Assembly: GCA_964548585.1 (NCBI GenBank)
Contig: CAZJRS010000006.1
Location: forward strand, 1 to 64,000
DNA: 64,000 nucleotides
Origin: Methanocella_A sp964548585
GTDB lineage: Archaea; Halobacteriota; Methanocellia; Methanocellales; Methanocellaceae
Direction of reading: 5' to 3'
The translations under genes were made by a program, and so were the position numbers. Numbering within the stretch: the stretch's first letter is position 1; every line of letters begins with the position of its first letter. Positions 1 to 8,321 of this stretch are shown one piece after another. Under the pieces are notes generated by a model. That model was given only the letters and a program-made list of their open reading frames with translations. It had not been told where the DNA came from and did not search any database.

Positions 1-446
1 CCGTTGCCGTTCTCCGGGGATCGGACGCCGGTCATCTCGCCGATCTCGATGCGGAAAATGAGTATCTTTGAAAGGACATCGGCCTTCTTCTCGTATTGCA
101 TGATTACCCCGGATCTGACCGCCTTCTGGCCCATGATCTCCATGGCTTTCCTGCGCTCCGCAAGGTCGGATACTTCCCGGATCTTTCCCCGGATGAGAAT
201 GCTGCGGTAGTCGGTCACCGCTTCGTTATAACGGTCGAGTTCGAAGCACACGTGGGGGTCGCTTCGGGCCAGCCGGGCTTTTCGGCCGGTGGCGGGTGTA
301 TGAATATAGATGACACCGTTCAGGTATGCAAAATCGGTGGGTACTACGTACGGGTGATGCTCGTCGTTGAGCCCGATCCTTCCGACACGCTCTTCTTCCA
401 GCATGCGCTCCATCTCGTTGCGGGTCATCTCAGGCAGAAACGTCAA
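1..446 (-). CDS. pyridoxamine 5'-phosphate oxidase-family flavin-nucleotide-binding protein (3' end outside window)
   Basis: The C-terminus is cut by the left edge. The visible part reads like the small FMN-binding split-barrel family: VGRIGL near the N-terminus, then PYVVPTDFAY, YIHTP and GRKARL, a pattern typical of putative flavin-nucleotide-binding proteins. The start is probably TTG at 446: GAGGA lies 7 nt upstream, and a TATA-like CTATACTA near 484-494 sits at the right distance. The first ATG is at 428 (MTRNEMERM). The family binds FMN or F420-like cofactors; the substrate is not predictable here. The family call is good, the exact reaction is unknown. Confidence 0.75.
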   Translation of the reverse strand, partial: MTFLPEMTRNEMERMLEEERVGRIGLNDEHHPYVVPTDFAYLNGVIYIHTPATGRKARLARSDPHVCFELDRYNEAVTDYRSILIRGKIREVSDLAERRKAMEIMGQKAVRSGVIMQYEKKADVLSKILIFRIEIGEMTGVRSPENGN

Positions 447-574
447 AGTACCGTCCTCACATGCAGCAATAGCCGTGCTTAGTATAGCATAGACTGGTAG
501 CTATTTGAAATCTGCTAAATTAAAAAATGGCACGAGGGGCCAAGCCCCCCGTTTATTTCCCGTTTATACGGAAC

Positions 575-2485
575 TTATATCAGCCGGATGGTCTCGAGGT
601 TCATAGGAGACCTGGTCTCGAGCTTGTACTTTTTGTAGATCGAGCTCGCGAGGTCCAGGCACTTGTTTTCGTCGCCGTGGTTGGTGATGATACGCTCTGG
701 CCGTGGGTCCATGCGTTTCACGTACTCCATCAGCTGGCGCCGGTCGGCGTGGCCCGAGAAACCGTCGACGGTAGCGACCTGTAAGTCGATTTTCATGACT
801 TCGGTCTTTCCGTGCGATGTCACGGGGATCTCGTTCCAGCCCTTCTGGAGCCTTCTGCCCAGCGTGCCTTCTGCCTGATAGCCGACGAAGATCAGCGTGT
901 TCCGCTTATCGCTGCCGTAGGTTCTCAGGTATTCCATGACCGGGCCACCGTTCATCATGCCCGACGTGGCCAGTACTATGCATGGCCCCGGGTCCTGCAG
1001 GATCTTTTCCCGCTTCTGCGGGGAGTCTACCTGTACGAACGACGGGGAGAGGAACGGATTCTGGCCTTTGTGGAAGATCATGTCCTGCAGCTCCACGTTC
1101 AGGTACTCGGGGTACGTGGTGTGGATAGCTGTGGCTTCCCAGATCATGCCGTCGAGGTATACTGGCACGTTGTCGATGTGGCCGCGCCTGATCGCCTCTT
1201 CGAGTACGATCATGACTTCCTGGCTTCTGCCAACCGCAAAGGTCGGGATCAGGACTTTGCCACCCCGGGCAAGCGTGGCCTTGATCACCTGCTGAAGCTC
1301 GATCTCGGCGTCCCTCAGCGCGGGCTGCATGTCGTGCATGCCGCCGTAGGTAGCCTCCATGATGACAGTTTCGATCCGCGGGAACTTGTTGATCGCCGCA
1401 TCGAACAGCCTGCTCTTCTCGTACTTGAAGTCGCCTGTGAACGCTACGTTATACAGACCTTCACCTACGTGGAAGTGGGAGATGGCAGAGCCGATGATGT
1501 GGCCCGAGTTATAGAAGGTCAGGCGCATATCAGGGGCGATGTCGGTGACATCCCCATAGTTGAGCGTGATGGTATGCTTCAGGGTTTCCCGGATGAGCGC
1601 AGAGTCGTATGGCGGTCTCTTGCCCTCACGGTTCGCCACCTCGATGTAGTCGAGCTGTAGCAATCCCATTAGGTCACGGGTCGGCGGAGTCATGTAGACC
1701 GGGCCTTCGTAGCCATATTTGTACAGCAGTGGAACCATGCCGACGTGGTCCAGGTGCGCATGAGTAATGACAACAGCGTCCAGATTGGACAGCGGGCTTA
1801 CTTCCGGCACGTACAGGTAGGGCGTTCCGTTACTCTCGGCACCAGTGTTGACGCCGCAGTCGATGAGGACCTTGGTTTCCGGCGTGCTCAGCAGGAACGA
1901 ACTTCTGCCGACCTCTTTACACCCTCCCAGTGATGTCACTCTGATCCACTGGTCTTTCGTGGTGACCGGCCTGTGTATTTTCCTGCCGATGGTCTTAAGA
2001 ATGGCCTTACGCTCATCCTTCACGGTCCGCAGGTACTGCCTGATGTTCTTGACAGTGCTGGACTCGATGGGCGGGGTGCGCACGACTTTTGGCGTCCAGC
2101 CGATGTGTTTGGTGATCTCTCGTAGCGTCGAGCCATGCCTGCCAATAACAAGGCCGGGCTTTTCTGCCTCGATGATGACTTCCCCGGTATCCGTGTCGAA
2201 GTAAAAGTCACTTAGGCCGGACTCTCCCGGCACGATTTCCTTGATCTTGCCAATGGCTTGCTCTACGTCAAGGAGCATTTTAGGATCGGGCCTGACCACA
2301 ATCCTCTTCCTCAGGTCTTTCGCCAGCGATCGGATGATGTCACCATTATCTGCAAAAGCTCTGGGTTCGGTTGTGTAAATAACAAGCTCTGGTCCTTCAA
2401 ACTCCAGGCCGGAGATCGTGATGCCTTTGGGCAGCTTATCAGATATCTTTGCCCTTAACTCGTTTAAAACGTCGTCGATGGTCAT
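575..2485 (-). CDS. fttA: archaeal CPSF1 / FttA, KH-metallo-beta-lactamase-beta-CASP ribonuclease (transcription termination factor)
   Basis: This 636-residue protein has the full aCPSF1 layout. Two N-terminal KH-type regions (GLVIGRHGSTLREI near 111-124) precede a metallo-beta-lactamase core with the zinc motif HAHLDHVG near 240-247 and a beta-CASP domain ending in the SGHADRRQL and TNHGDE motifs. In archaea this enzyme cuts nascent transcripts at U-rich sites and releases RNA polymerase. AAGGAG lies 8 nt before the ATG. It follows psmB closely (47 nt), so the two may be co-transcribed from the psmB promoter. Length and motifs are normal for the family. Confidence 0.95.
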   Translation of the reverse strand: MTIDDVLNELRAKISDKLPKGITISGLEFEGPELVIYTTEPRAFADNGDIIRSLAKDLRKRIVVRPDPKMLLDVEQAIGKIKEIVPGESGLSDFYFDTDTGEVIIEAEKPGLVIGRHGSTLREITKHIGWTPKVVRTPPIESSTVKNIRQYLRTVKDERKAILKTIGRKIHRPVTTKDQWIRVTSLGGCKEVGRSSFLLSTPETKVLIDCGVNTGAESNGTPYLYVPEVSPLSNLDAVVITHAHLDHVGMVPLLYKYGYEGPVYMTPPTRDLMGLLQLDYIEVANREGKRPPYDSALIRETLKHTITLNYGDVTDIAPDMRLTFYNSGHIIGSAISHFHVGEGLYNVAFTGDFKYEKSRLFDAAINKFPRIETVIMEATYGGMHDMQPALRDAEIELQQVIKATLARGGKVLIPTFAVGRSQEVMIVLEEAIRRGHIDNVPVYLDGMIWEATAIHTTYPEYLNVELQDMIFHKGQNPFLSPSFVQVDSPQKREKILQDPGPCIVLATSGMMNGGPVMEYLRTYGSDKRNTLIFVGYQAEGTLGRRLQKGWNEIPVTSHGKTEVMKIDLQVATVDGFSGHADRRQLMEYVKRMDPRPERIITNHGDENKCLDLASSIYKKYKLETRSPMNLETIRLI

Positions 2486-2532
2486 CGTTTTTTCTCCTTA
2501 GGTCATAATAAAAAAAAGAGATAGTAAGCAAA

Positions 2533-3156
2533 TCAACCGTTAATGACCTGCTTGCTTACCTCTCTCTCGAATATTTCAAATTTCTCAGTAGTAATGACGC
2601 AGAACTGCATTCCGTTACCCGAGGCAGAGTCTCTCTTCATGGCTGACTCCAGTGCTCTCGAGGCTAGCTCAACGCCTTCCTCTACGCTCATACCCGGTTT
2701 GAACCGGTCTTCCAGTACACCATAAGCAATCGGCGAGCCAGAGCCGGTAGAGACGAACTTCTCCTCCTCGATACGGCCGCCAAGCGGATCTAGCGAATAA
2801 ACCTTCGGACCTGCTCGATCCACACCGCCGATCAATACCTGAACGTAGTATGGAGCGTAGCGCATCTCGGCCAGGATGTTTGAGAGGAGCATAGACAGCG
2901 CGTTGATTGACATACCACCGTGGCGCCTCAGCTCGAACAGCTTGGCTTCGACCTGTAGAACGCGGGCCAGTCTTTGGCCGTCGCCCACAGAGCCTGCAAT
3001 GGTCATGGCAGCGTTGTCCGTGATACGGTAAATTTTCTGAGCATCTCTGCTCGCGATGAAGTTACCCATCGTAGCCCTGCGCTCGGTCGCTAGGACCACA
3101 CCCTTGTCGCAGATTATTCCGATGGTAGTAGTGCCTTTATACTGTTTATCTTCCAT
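2533..3156 (-). CDS. psmB: 20S proteasome beta subunit
   Basis: This is the catalytic subunit of the archaeal 20S proteasome. The start chosen here (3156) gives a short propeptide MEDKQYKG followed by TTTIGI, so the N-terminal nucleophile Thr is exposed after autocleavage. The frame is open to 3192, but GGGGAG sits 5 nt before the 3156 ATG and the extra 12 residues do not resemble a propeptide. Lys33-type (ATERRAT) and GSVGDGQ motifs are present. A TATA-like element lies near 3205-3222. It is followed by aCPSF1 on the same strand. The alpha subunit is not in this window. Confidence 0.95.
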   Translation of the reverse strand: MEDKQYKGTTTIGIICDKGVVLATERRATMGNFIASRDAQKIYRITDNAAMTIAGSVGDGQRLARVLQVEAKLFELRRHGGMSINALSMLLSNILAEMRYAPYYVQVLIGGVDRAGPKVYSLDPLGGRIEEEKFVSTGSGSPIAYGVLEDRFKPGMSVEEGVELASRALESAMKRDSASGNGMQFCVITTEKFEIFEREVSKQVING

Positions 3157-3470
3157 CAAAACTCCCCTGATAGTGGACACAAAATTAGTCACTTTTTATT
3201 ATTATTTGTTTATATATAATTCTTTCTCCATTGACATAGCTGGAAACTGTTTTTACCGATTACGCAGTAATAACGGAGAAAAGACTGCTGTACTTATTTA
3301 CTAAAATACATTCGCAGATTTATATACCTTGCGCTTTCGGAGACTGGTTCGACGGCTGATCGCCCCTGGTCAGCATAGAGTCAAATCATTGTTATTAACG
3401 TGAAATAACGGCTGTAGCACGTTAATAACGGCTGATAGGGTTATGGATACGAGAAGCGGATATTTGTGAT
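3157..3470. other. 314-bp AT-rich divergent intergenic region
   Basis: This region separates psmB (minus) from the AI-2E-type permease (plus). No coding frame is convincing. It holds a TATA-like stretch for psmB near 3205-3222, a plus-strand TTTATATACC near 3319-3328, and the long inverted repeat at 3391-3429 listed separately. Confidence 0.6.
3391..3429. promoter_or_regulatory. 12-bp inverted repeat upstream of the AI-2E-type permease
   Basis: GTTATTAACGTG (3391-3402) and its exact reverse complement CACGTTAATAAC (3418-3429) flank 15 nt. The string AATAACGGCTG also occurs twice here, starting at 3404 and 3424. It lies about 40 nt before the permease ATG and would be in the transcript if the TATA at 3319 is used. 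It could be a protein-binding site or an RNA hairpin; which one cannot be told from sequence. Confidence 0.5.
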
Positions 3471-4658
3471 ATGCAGAGCCTTCTGAAGAAGGTCTACGAA
3501 GCTAAATGGACATTACTGGGCATTGTTCTGATCGTCTTCCTCATATGGGTCAGCCTGCCGTTTATCAGCCCCATCGTCTTCGCGCTCTTCATGTACTACA
3601 TCACCCGGCCTGTGAAGAGGAAACTTCAGCCGTATATCAGAAATGATGCACTGCTGGCGCTGGCCTGCCTCCTGCTCCTGACGTTGCCCATGATAGCGCT
3701 CATCGCATACCTGATCATCTACGCCACCAGTCAGTTGTTCGCCCTGATTGCACAGCCAGGCATGCCACTGATACCCGGGAGTACCGAATATTTTGCACCG
3801 CTGGCCAATCTGCCTCTGAACCTCTCGGAACTTAGGTATCAAGACATGGGAAATACCTTCGGAGACTGGTACGATCAGCTAAAGATCTACTCTGAATCGA
3901 TCTTCAGCTTAAAAGACCTGCTCATGGCCACTGGCATGACTCTGGCTGACGCGGCTTTCAAAGCGTTGCTGACGTTGATTCTGGTGTTTTTCCTCCTCCT
4001 GGACGACGACCGGCTGGTGCGGTGGTTCAAATCAACGTTCCCCGGGCTGATCGAAGAGAGAAATAGCCTCTTTTTAAAGTATGCCGTGGCAGTTGACGAG
4101 GACTTTGAGCACATCTTCTTCGGGAACATGCTGAACATTGTGTTTTTCGCGATTATTGCAGCCGTCATTTACTGGCTGCTAGGGTTTTTCGCCCCGGACC
4201 CCGCTTTCGTGATACCGGTTCCGCTGCTGCTTGGCCTGCTCAGCGGGATTGCCGCATTGCTGCCGGTGCTGGGCGGATGGGCGATCGACATCCCGATTCT
4301 GCTATACGTCCTCGCCCAGTCACTCCTGTCCGGGTCTTTCCAGACTTACTGGTGGTACTGGATATTAATGGCCGTGGTAATTTTCATATTCGTCGAAAAC
4401 CTGCCTAACTACCTGGTACGCCCGTTCGTATCACACGGCAGTATAGACGTGGGAATGCTGATGCTCGCATACATCATCGGCCCGATACTATTCGGTTTCC
4501 CCGGGCTGTTTCTGGGCGCTATGCTGCTGGTGATAATCACACACTATTTTAAGATCGTCGTACCAGGCTTGCAAGCCAACCCTGGGACAGACGAAAGCGA
4601 CGCTGCCCACAGGCGACGCCGCAGAGATGCTGTATTAAAACGAAGATGGCGACGCTGA
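3471..4658 (+). CDS. AI-2E / PerM family multi-pass transporter
   Basis: A 395-residue integral membrane protein with the AI-2E transporter (UPF0118) pattern: an N-terminal hydrophobic pair around residues 15-50, a third segment near 60-90, a soluble middle part, and then a C-terminal block of four or five membrane segments containing GIAALLPVLGGW and LVRPFVSHGSIDVGML. It ends in a very basic tail rich in Arg (RRRRRDAVLKRRWRR). Members export small molecules or act in Na+/H+ exchange; the archaeal substrate is unknown. No strong ribosome-binding site precedes the ATG. It stands alone between divergent and convergent neighbours. Confidence 0.85.
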   Translation: MQSLLKKVYEAKWTLLGIVLIVFLIWVSLPFISPIVFALFMYYITRPVKRKLQPYIRNDALLALACLLLLTLPMIALIAYLIIYATSQLFALIAQPGMPLIPGSTEYFAPLANLPLNLSELRYQDMGNTFGDWYDQLKIYSESIFSLKDLLMATGMTLADAAFKALLTLILVFFLLLDDDRLVRWFKSTFPGLIEERNSLFLKYAVAVDEDFEHIFFGNMLNIVFFAIIAAVIYWLLGFFAPDPAFVIPVPLLLGLLSGIAALLPVLGGWAIDIPILLYVLAQSLLSGSFQTYWWYWILMAVVIFIFVENLPNYLVRPFVSHGSIDVGMLMLAYIIGPILFGFPGLFLGAMLLVIITHYFKIVVPGLQANPGTDESDAAHRRRRRDAVLKRRWRR

Positions 4659-4666
4659 CCTTCCGA

Positions 4667-5296
4667 TCAGATCAGGTCGGCTTTTGTGTGCCCGTCGTCA
4701 TCGATCTCCAGTACAGCGGCATTGCCAATCGACGCCGGCCCAGGATTGACTATGAGGGTCTTGCCCATATGGGAGATTCCCTTTGACTCGTGGATGTGCC
4801 CGCACACAACGGCTGAGAACTTCGAGGCCATCTCTGCAACTGCCGAGCTTCCCACGTGAATGCCACCCGGGATCTCGTCCAGATGACCCTTTGGAGGCGC
4901 ATGCGAAACCAGCACGGCAGGGCCGGAGACACTATGTAGTAATCGCTCCAGCTCAGCTTTGATGTGTTCTTCGGAAAGCTCGAACGGTGTGTTGAACGGC
5001 GTAGGATTTGAGCCCCCGATACCGATGAACGTGATGCTACCCAGCCGCATCTTGTTCTCGTGCAGGTTTGCATCTTCATCCCGGAGTAGATCGACCATGT
5101 CTCTTTTATCGCAGTTGCCCGGCACCGCCAGCACCGGCCTGGGTAACTGCGCCAGAAGAGAGCGGGCCTTTTCGGTCGGACCGAACTGTGTCAAGTCCCC
5201 GGCTAAAAGCGTACCATCCACTTTGCCCGCTTTAGACAGGATATTTGGAAGCTTGTCGTACGTATTGTGAAAATCAGTCACCACGAGCAATCTCAT
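4667..5296 (-). CDS. calcineurin-like metallophosphoesterase
   Basis: About 209 residues starting MRLLVVTDFHNTY at 5296; the frame is open further upstream but that part does not match the family. The metal motifs are in order: TDFH (residues 7-10), GDLT near 34-37, GNCD near 60-63, SHAPP and CGHIHESKG toward the C-terminus. The family cleaves phosphomonoesters or diesters using two metals. Its closest relatives are small archaeal ICC/YfcE-like phosphoesterases of unknown substrate. It lies downstream of trmJ on the same strand with a 90-nt gap. Confidence 0.88.
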   Translation of the reverse strand: MRLLVVTDFHNTYDKLPNILSKAGKVDGTLLAGDLTQFGPTEKARSLLAQLPRPVLAVPGNCDKRDMVDLLRDEDANLHENKMRLGSITFIGIGGSNPTPFNTPFELSEEHIKAELERLLHSVSGPAVLVSHAPPKGHLDEIPGGIHVGSSAVAEMASKFSAVVCGHIHESKGISHMGKTLIVNPGPASIGNAAVLEIDDDGHTKADLI

Positions 5297-5386
5297 GAAT
5301 GATAATCTCTGTTTATAGAGAAAAAGATGACGACAATTAAATCCGCTGTTGCCAGGAAAATTCACGGTCGAAAGAGTTATTTGTGG

Positions 5387-6136
5387 TCAGTTATTCTCGA
5401 CCCACGAGGTATCCTGCTCTTGCTTGACCCGGTCGAGGGCGAGCTCGATGTCGCGGATCACGCCCATGAGGGTAAAGTACTCCCGGGGGCTGATCATCGC
5501 CCGCCCGAGGATGCGGCGGATCATGAGAGCAGTCTTGTCTTGTTTATGCTCGGGGTGGCGGATGTTCTCGAGCAGTTCCTCGATGTGCTGATACAGGATT
5601 TCCTGCATCTCGCTATCGGCGAGCAGTGCGTCGCCGCCCCGGATTTCCGCAAGCTCATAGAGCACTACAGTGACTGCATGAGAAAGGTTCAATACAGGGT
5701 ATTCGTCTGACGCCGGAATGGTCATGACTACGTCACAGCGCTCGATGACCTCGTTGGGAAGGCCGTGGTCCTCCTTGCCGAACAACAACGCAACTGTACC
5801 CTGCTTATCCTCCAGCATGGATCTGAGCTCGACCGGGCTAAAATATGGCATCCTGCTGTGCTCCCTGGATGAGCTCCCCGGTTTTCCGGTCGTGCCGATC
5901 GTGAGGTTTACACCCACAAGCGCTTCTTCCACAGAGTCCACGATGGCAGCGCGTCCCAGCAGGTCCTGGGCATGGGAAGCCATAGCCTTTGCATAGTCCC
6001 CCAGCTTACACGGCCGGACCATCACCAGATCGTCGAAGCCGAAGTTCTTCATAGCACGACAGACCGAACCTACGTTGCCCTCAATTGCTGGCTCGACCAG
6101 GACTACCCTGATTCGCAGTGGCGTATCGGCGCTCAT
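5387..6136 (-). CDS. trmJ: TrmJ-type tRNA (cytidine/uridine-2'-O-)-methyltransferase, SPOUT/TrmH family
   Basis: This 249-residue SPOUT methyltransferase starts with RIRVVLVEPAIEGNVGSVCRAMKNFGF, the conserved opening of TrmJ/TrmH proteins. It continues with TIGTTGKPG, LLFGKEDHGLPNEV and PVLNLSHAVTVVLYE, the SAM-binding trefoil-knot motifs. It would 2'-O-methylate position 32 of tRNA. The ATG overlaps the stop of moaC by 4 nt (ATGA), so translation is probably coupled. The C-terminal extension of about 90 residues is usual for TrmJ. Confidence 0.9.
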   Translation of the reverse strand: MSADTPLRIRVVLVEPAIEGNVGSVCRAMKNFGFDDLVMVRPCKLGDYAKAMASHAQDLLGRAAIVDSVEEALVGVNLTIGTTGKPGSSSREHSRMPYFSPVELRSMLEDKQGTVALLFGKEDHGLPNEVIERCDVVMTIPASDEYPVLNLSHAVTVVLYELAEIRGGDALLADSEMQEILYQHIEELLENIRHPEHKQDKTALMIRRILGRAMISPREYFTLMGVIRDIELALDRVKQEQDTSWVENN

Positions 6137-6618
6137 GGTTTGCCAGGTGTCCCCTTTACCTTACTGATCACCCGAATGTCAGAGATGCAGGTTACCGGGT
6201 AGTTACCCGTCGCATCTTTTTCGACCGACTTGACCATATCCCAGATCGTCAGCAATGCCATGCTGACGCCATTCAGCGCCTCCATCTCGACGCCAGTTTT
6301 ACCGACAGAGCTGACCTCCACAGTAGCCGTGATAGTATCGTCACCCACGGTGAAATCAACGTCGATCCCGGTGATCGGAATCTGGTGACATAGCGGGATC
6401 AGGTCCCAGGTGCGCTTGACTGCCAGGACACCGGCCACCCGGGCGGTAGCCAGGACATTGCCCTTTTTTACGTTACCCCCCTTGATCAAAGCCATTGTGT
6501 CCTTTGTCAGGCGAATAGTACCCTCCGCCTTCGCGATCCGGAGGACGTCTGCTTTGGCACCCACGTCCACCATCTTAATCTTGTCCCCCTCCACGTGGGT
6601 AAAATCCTTATTTGACAT
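6133..6618 (-). CDS. moaC: cyclic pyranopterin monophosphate synthase MoaC
   Basis: MoaC (161 residues) converts the 3',8-cyclo-GTP made by MoaA into cyclic pyranopterin monophosphate in molybdopterin synthesis. The conserved parts are MVDVGAKADVLRIAKAEG, IPLCHQIPITG and GVEMEALNGVSMALLTIWDMVKSVEKD, which includes the active-site KD pair. AGGAG lies 8 nt before the ATG. It sits between nnr and trmJ on the same strand; no other moa gene is in the window. A molybdenum or tungsten cofactor need is expected in methanogens. Confidence 0.95.
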   Translation of the reverse strand: MSNKDFTHVEGDKIKMVDVGAKADVLRIAKAEGTIRLTKDTMALIKGGNVKKGNVLATARVAGVLAVKRTWDLIPLCHQIPITGIDVDFTVGDDTITATVEVSSVGKTGVEMEALNGVSMALLTIWDMVKSVEKDATGNYPVTCISDIRVISKVKGTPGKP

Positions 6619-6711
6619 TGCTCTGGCTCCTGAAACAACTGATAACTGCCCGTTCTCTCATGCATATATACGCTACGGTTAATTTAGTTTTACTATGGTT
6701 GGCAGTAATGG

Positions 6712-8154
6712 CTATAGATGGTTCCGCCGGTACTCTTTCATCACATAGGGGATACAATAGACCACGTCGGTTGCCAGCAGTCCGTAGCCTTTCTCCCGGA
6801 AAGCCATGTCGCCGGCAGCCCCGCTGATGAAAGCCGCGGCAGCCGCTGCTTCGAAGGCCGGGTTCACACAGAACAAGGCTCCGGTGATACCGGCCAGCAC
6901 GTCACCCGTTCCGCCTACGGTCATGCCAGGATTGCCCGTGCTGTTACGCTTCAGTAGCTTACCGTCGGTGATCACGTCCACCCTGCCTTTTAGCAGCGTG
7001 ACCACGTTCCTTGACGTAGAAAATGCCCTGGCGGCCTCTGCACCGTCGCCTGTGACTTCTGCACCGCTGATCCGCCGGAATTCCCCCTGGTGAGGGGTGA
7101 CTATACCTTTTAGCGGCATGTCGGACTGGAGCGCATCGGCATCGATGACCGTTTTGTCGCTCAGCAGCAGAACCTCCCGGATCGCCTGTAGCGTATCGGG
7201 GTCATGACCTGCACCCATGCCGATGACTACTACGTCGTGCCGGTTGATCAGCGGCCGCAGCAAATCGACATCGGCGTTCACGATCTTATGCATATCGGTC
7301 AGTGGAAACGTGATCAAGTTTGGCGAGTACGAAGCGGCAATATCAGCAACCCGCCGGGGTGCCGCCAGAGTAACGACATCCGCCCCCGTACGCAACGCAG
7401 CCATGGCCGACAGTGCTGGCGCCCCCACGTAAGGGCCGCCGCCGATCACAAGTACCCGGCCGCTCTGCCCCTTGTGCGGGAAGTCGCCGCGGGCCTTGAC
7501 CTTCTGCAGATCCCCGGGTCCGACGAACTCTGAAGCCTGATCAGGTATACCGATGGATACAACCTCGGTATTATAGTGTTCCAGGCCCCTTTTCAAGGCG
7601 TGGAAAGTGACGACAAGGTCCGGCTTGACACAGACCTCGCACTTACCAGTATGGCAGTCAAGGCCGCTGGGGATGTCCACCGAGACTTTGATGGCAGGGC
7701 TGCCGTTGATCAGGCCGATGGCCCGGGCCGCCAGATCACGGGGCTTGCCGATGCTGCCAGTTCCAAGAATAGCATCGACCACGATATCGCAAGAGTCAAA
7801 CAGTTCCTGGACCAGCATCTCTGGAGCCTCGATCTCTAAAATATCGACTTTAGCCATGCGCAGCTTGAAGAGGTTCTCGACCGCCGGGCCTTTTTTCACC
7901 TCTGAAGCCCTACCCAGTAAGAGGGCTGACACCGGGCAGCCGGCAACAGCGAGATGGCGTGCTGCTACAAAACCGTCTCCGCCGTTGTTGCCTTTGCCGC
8001 AGACGACCAGCACCTTCCTGTGACCATAGAGAGCTATGATTAGATCGGCGACCTTTTTTCCGGCGTTCTCCATGAGTGTGCCGTAGCCGACTCCGAAGTA
8101 GTCGGCGTTCGCTTCTAACGCCCGCATCTCCTCGACGGTAACATATTGTGTCAT
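6712..8154 (-). CDS. nnr: bifunctional NAD(P)H-hydrate epimerase / ADP-dependent NAD(P)H-hydrate dehydratase
   Basis: A fused NAD(P)HX repair enzyme of about 480 residues. The N-terminal YjeF_N epimerase domain has GKGNNGGDGFVAARHL; the C-terminal ribokinase-like dehydratase has GHDPDT, PHQGEFRR and the ATP/ADP-site motif GMTVGGTGDVLAGITGAL. It restores NADH and NADPH damaged by hydration. The start at 8154 (MTQYVTVEEM) is preferred over 8181 because GAGGA lies 9 nt upstream and family members begin near this point. It is first in a run nnr, moaC, trmJ. Confidence 0.94.
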   Translation of the reverse strand: MTQYVTVEEMRALEANADYFGVGYGTLMENAGKKVADLIIALYGHRKVLVVCGKGNNGGDGFVAARHLAVAGCPVSALLLGRASEVKKGPAVENLFKLRMAKVDILEIEAPEMLVQELFDSCDIVVDAILGTGSIGKPRDLAARAIGLINGSPAIKVSVDIPSGLDCHTGKCEVCVKPDLVVTFHALKRGLEHYNTEVVSIGIPDQASEFVGPGDLQKVKARGDFPHKGQSGRVLVIGGGPYVGAPALSAMAALRTGADVVTLAAPRRVADIAASYSPNLITFPLTDMHKIVNADVDLLRPLINRHDVVVIGMGAGHDPDTLQAIREVLLLSDKTVIDADALQSDMPLKGIVTPHQGEFRRISGAEVTGDGAEAARAFSTSRNVVTLLKGRVDVITDGKLLKRNSTGNPGMTVGGTGDVLAGITGALFCVNPAFEAAAAAAFISGAAGDMAFREKGYGLLATDVVYCIPYVMKEYRRNHL

Positions 8155-8321
8155 TGCCAGTTTCCTCGCAGTACAGATCAATTCAGCACTCGATCAAATA
8201 ATAGTTGCTGGCATTATCAGCACAAACTGGGATGACCTGTTAGGCCATACATGATTCACAGGATTAATCTGCAACAATTATATAATTATATCGTCAGTAC
8301 ATCTTTACGGATGGATTGGAA
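8155..8321. other. divergent promoter region between nnr and the DUF1254 gene
   Basis: About 165 bp, AT-rich toward its right end. ATTATATAATTATATC (8275-8290) is a good TATA candidate for the DUF1254 gene, with the start codon about 35-45 nt downstream. Nothing else is recognised. Confidence 0.4.

Noticed and set aside
812..1660. Plus-strand frame of 282 residues inside aCPSF1
   Set aside because: Antisense shadow of a strongly conserved gene; GC-rich codons leave the opposite frame open. The residue mix is not protein-like.
3340..3375. GGTTCGACGGCTGATCGCCCC looked like a tRNA T-arm
   Set aside because: No acceptor, D or anticodon stems can be built around it.
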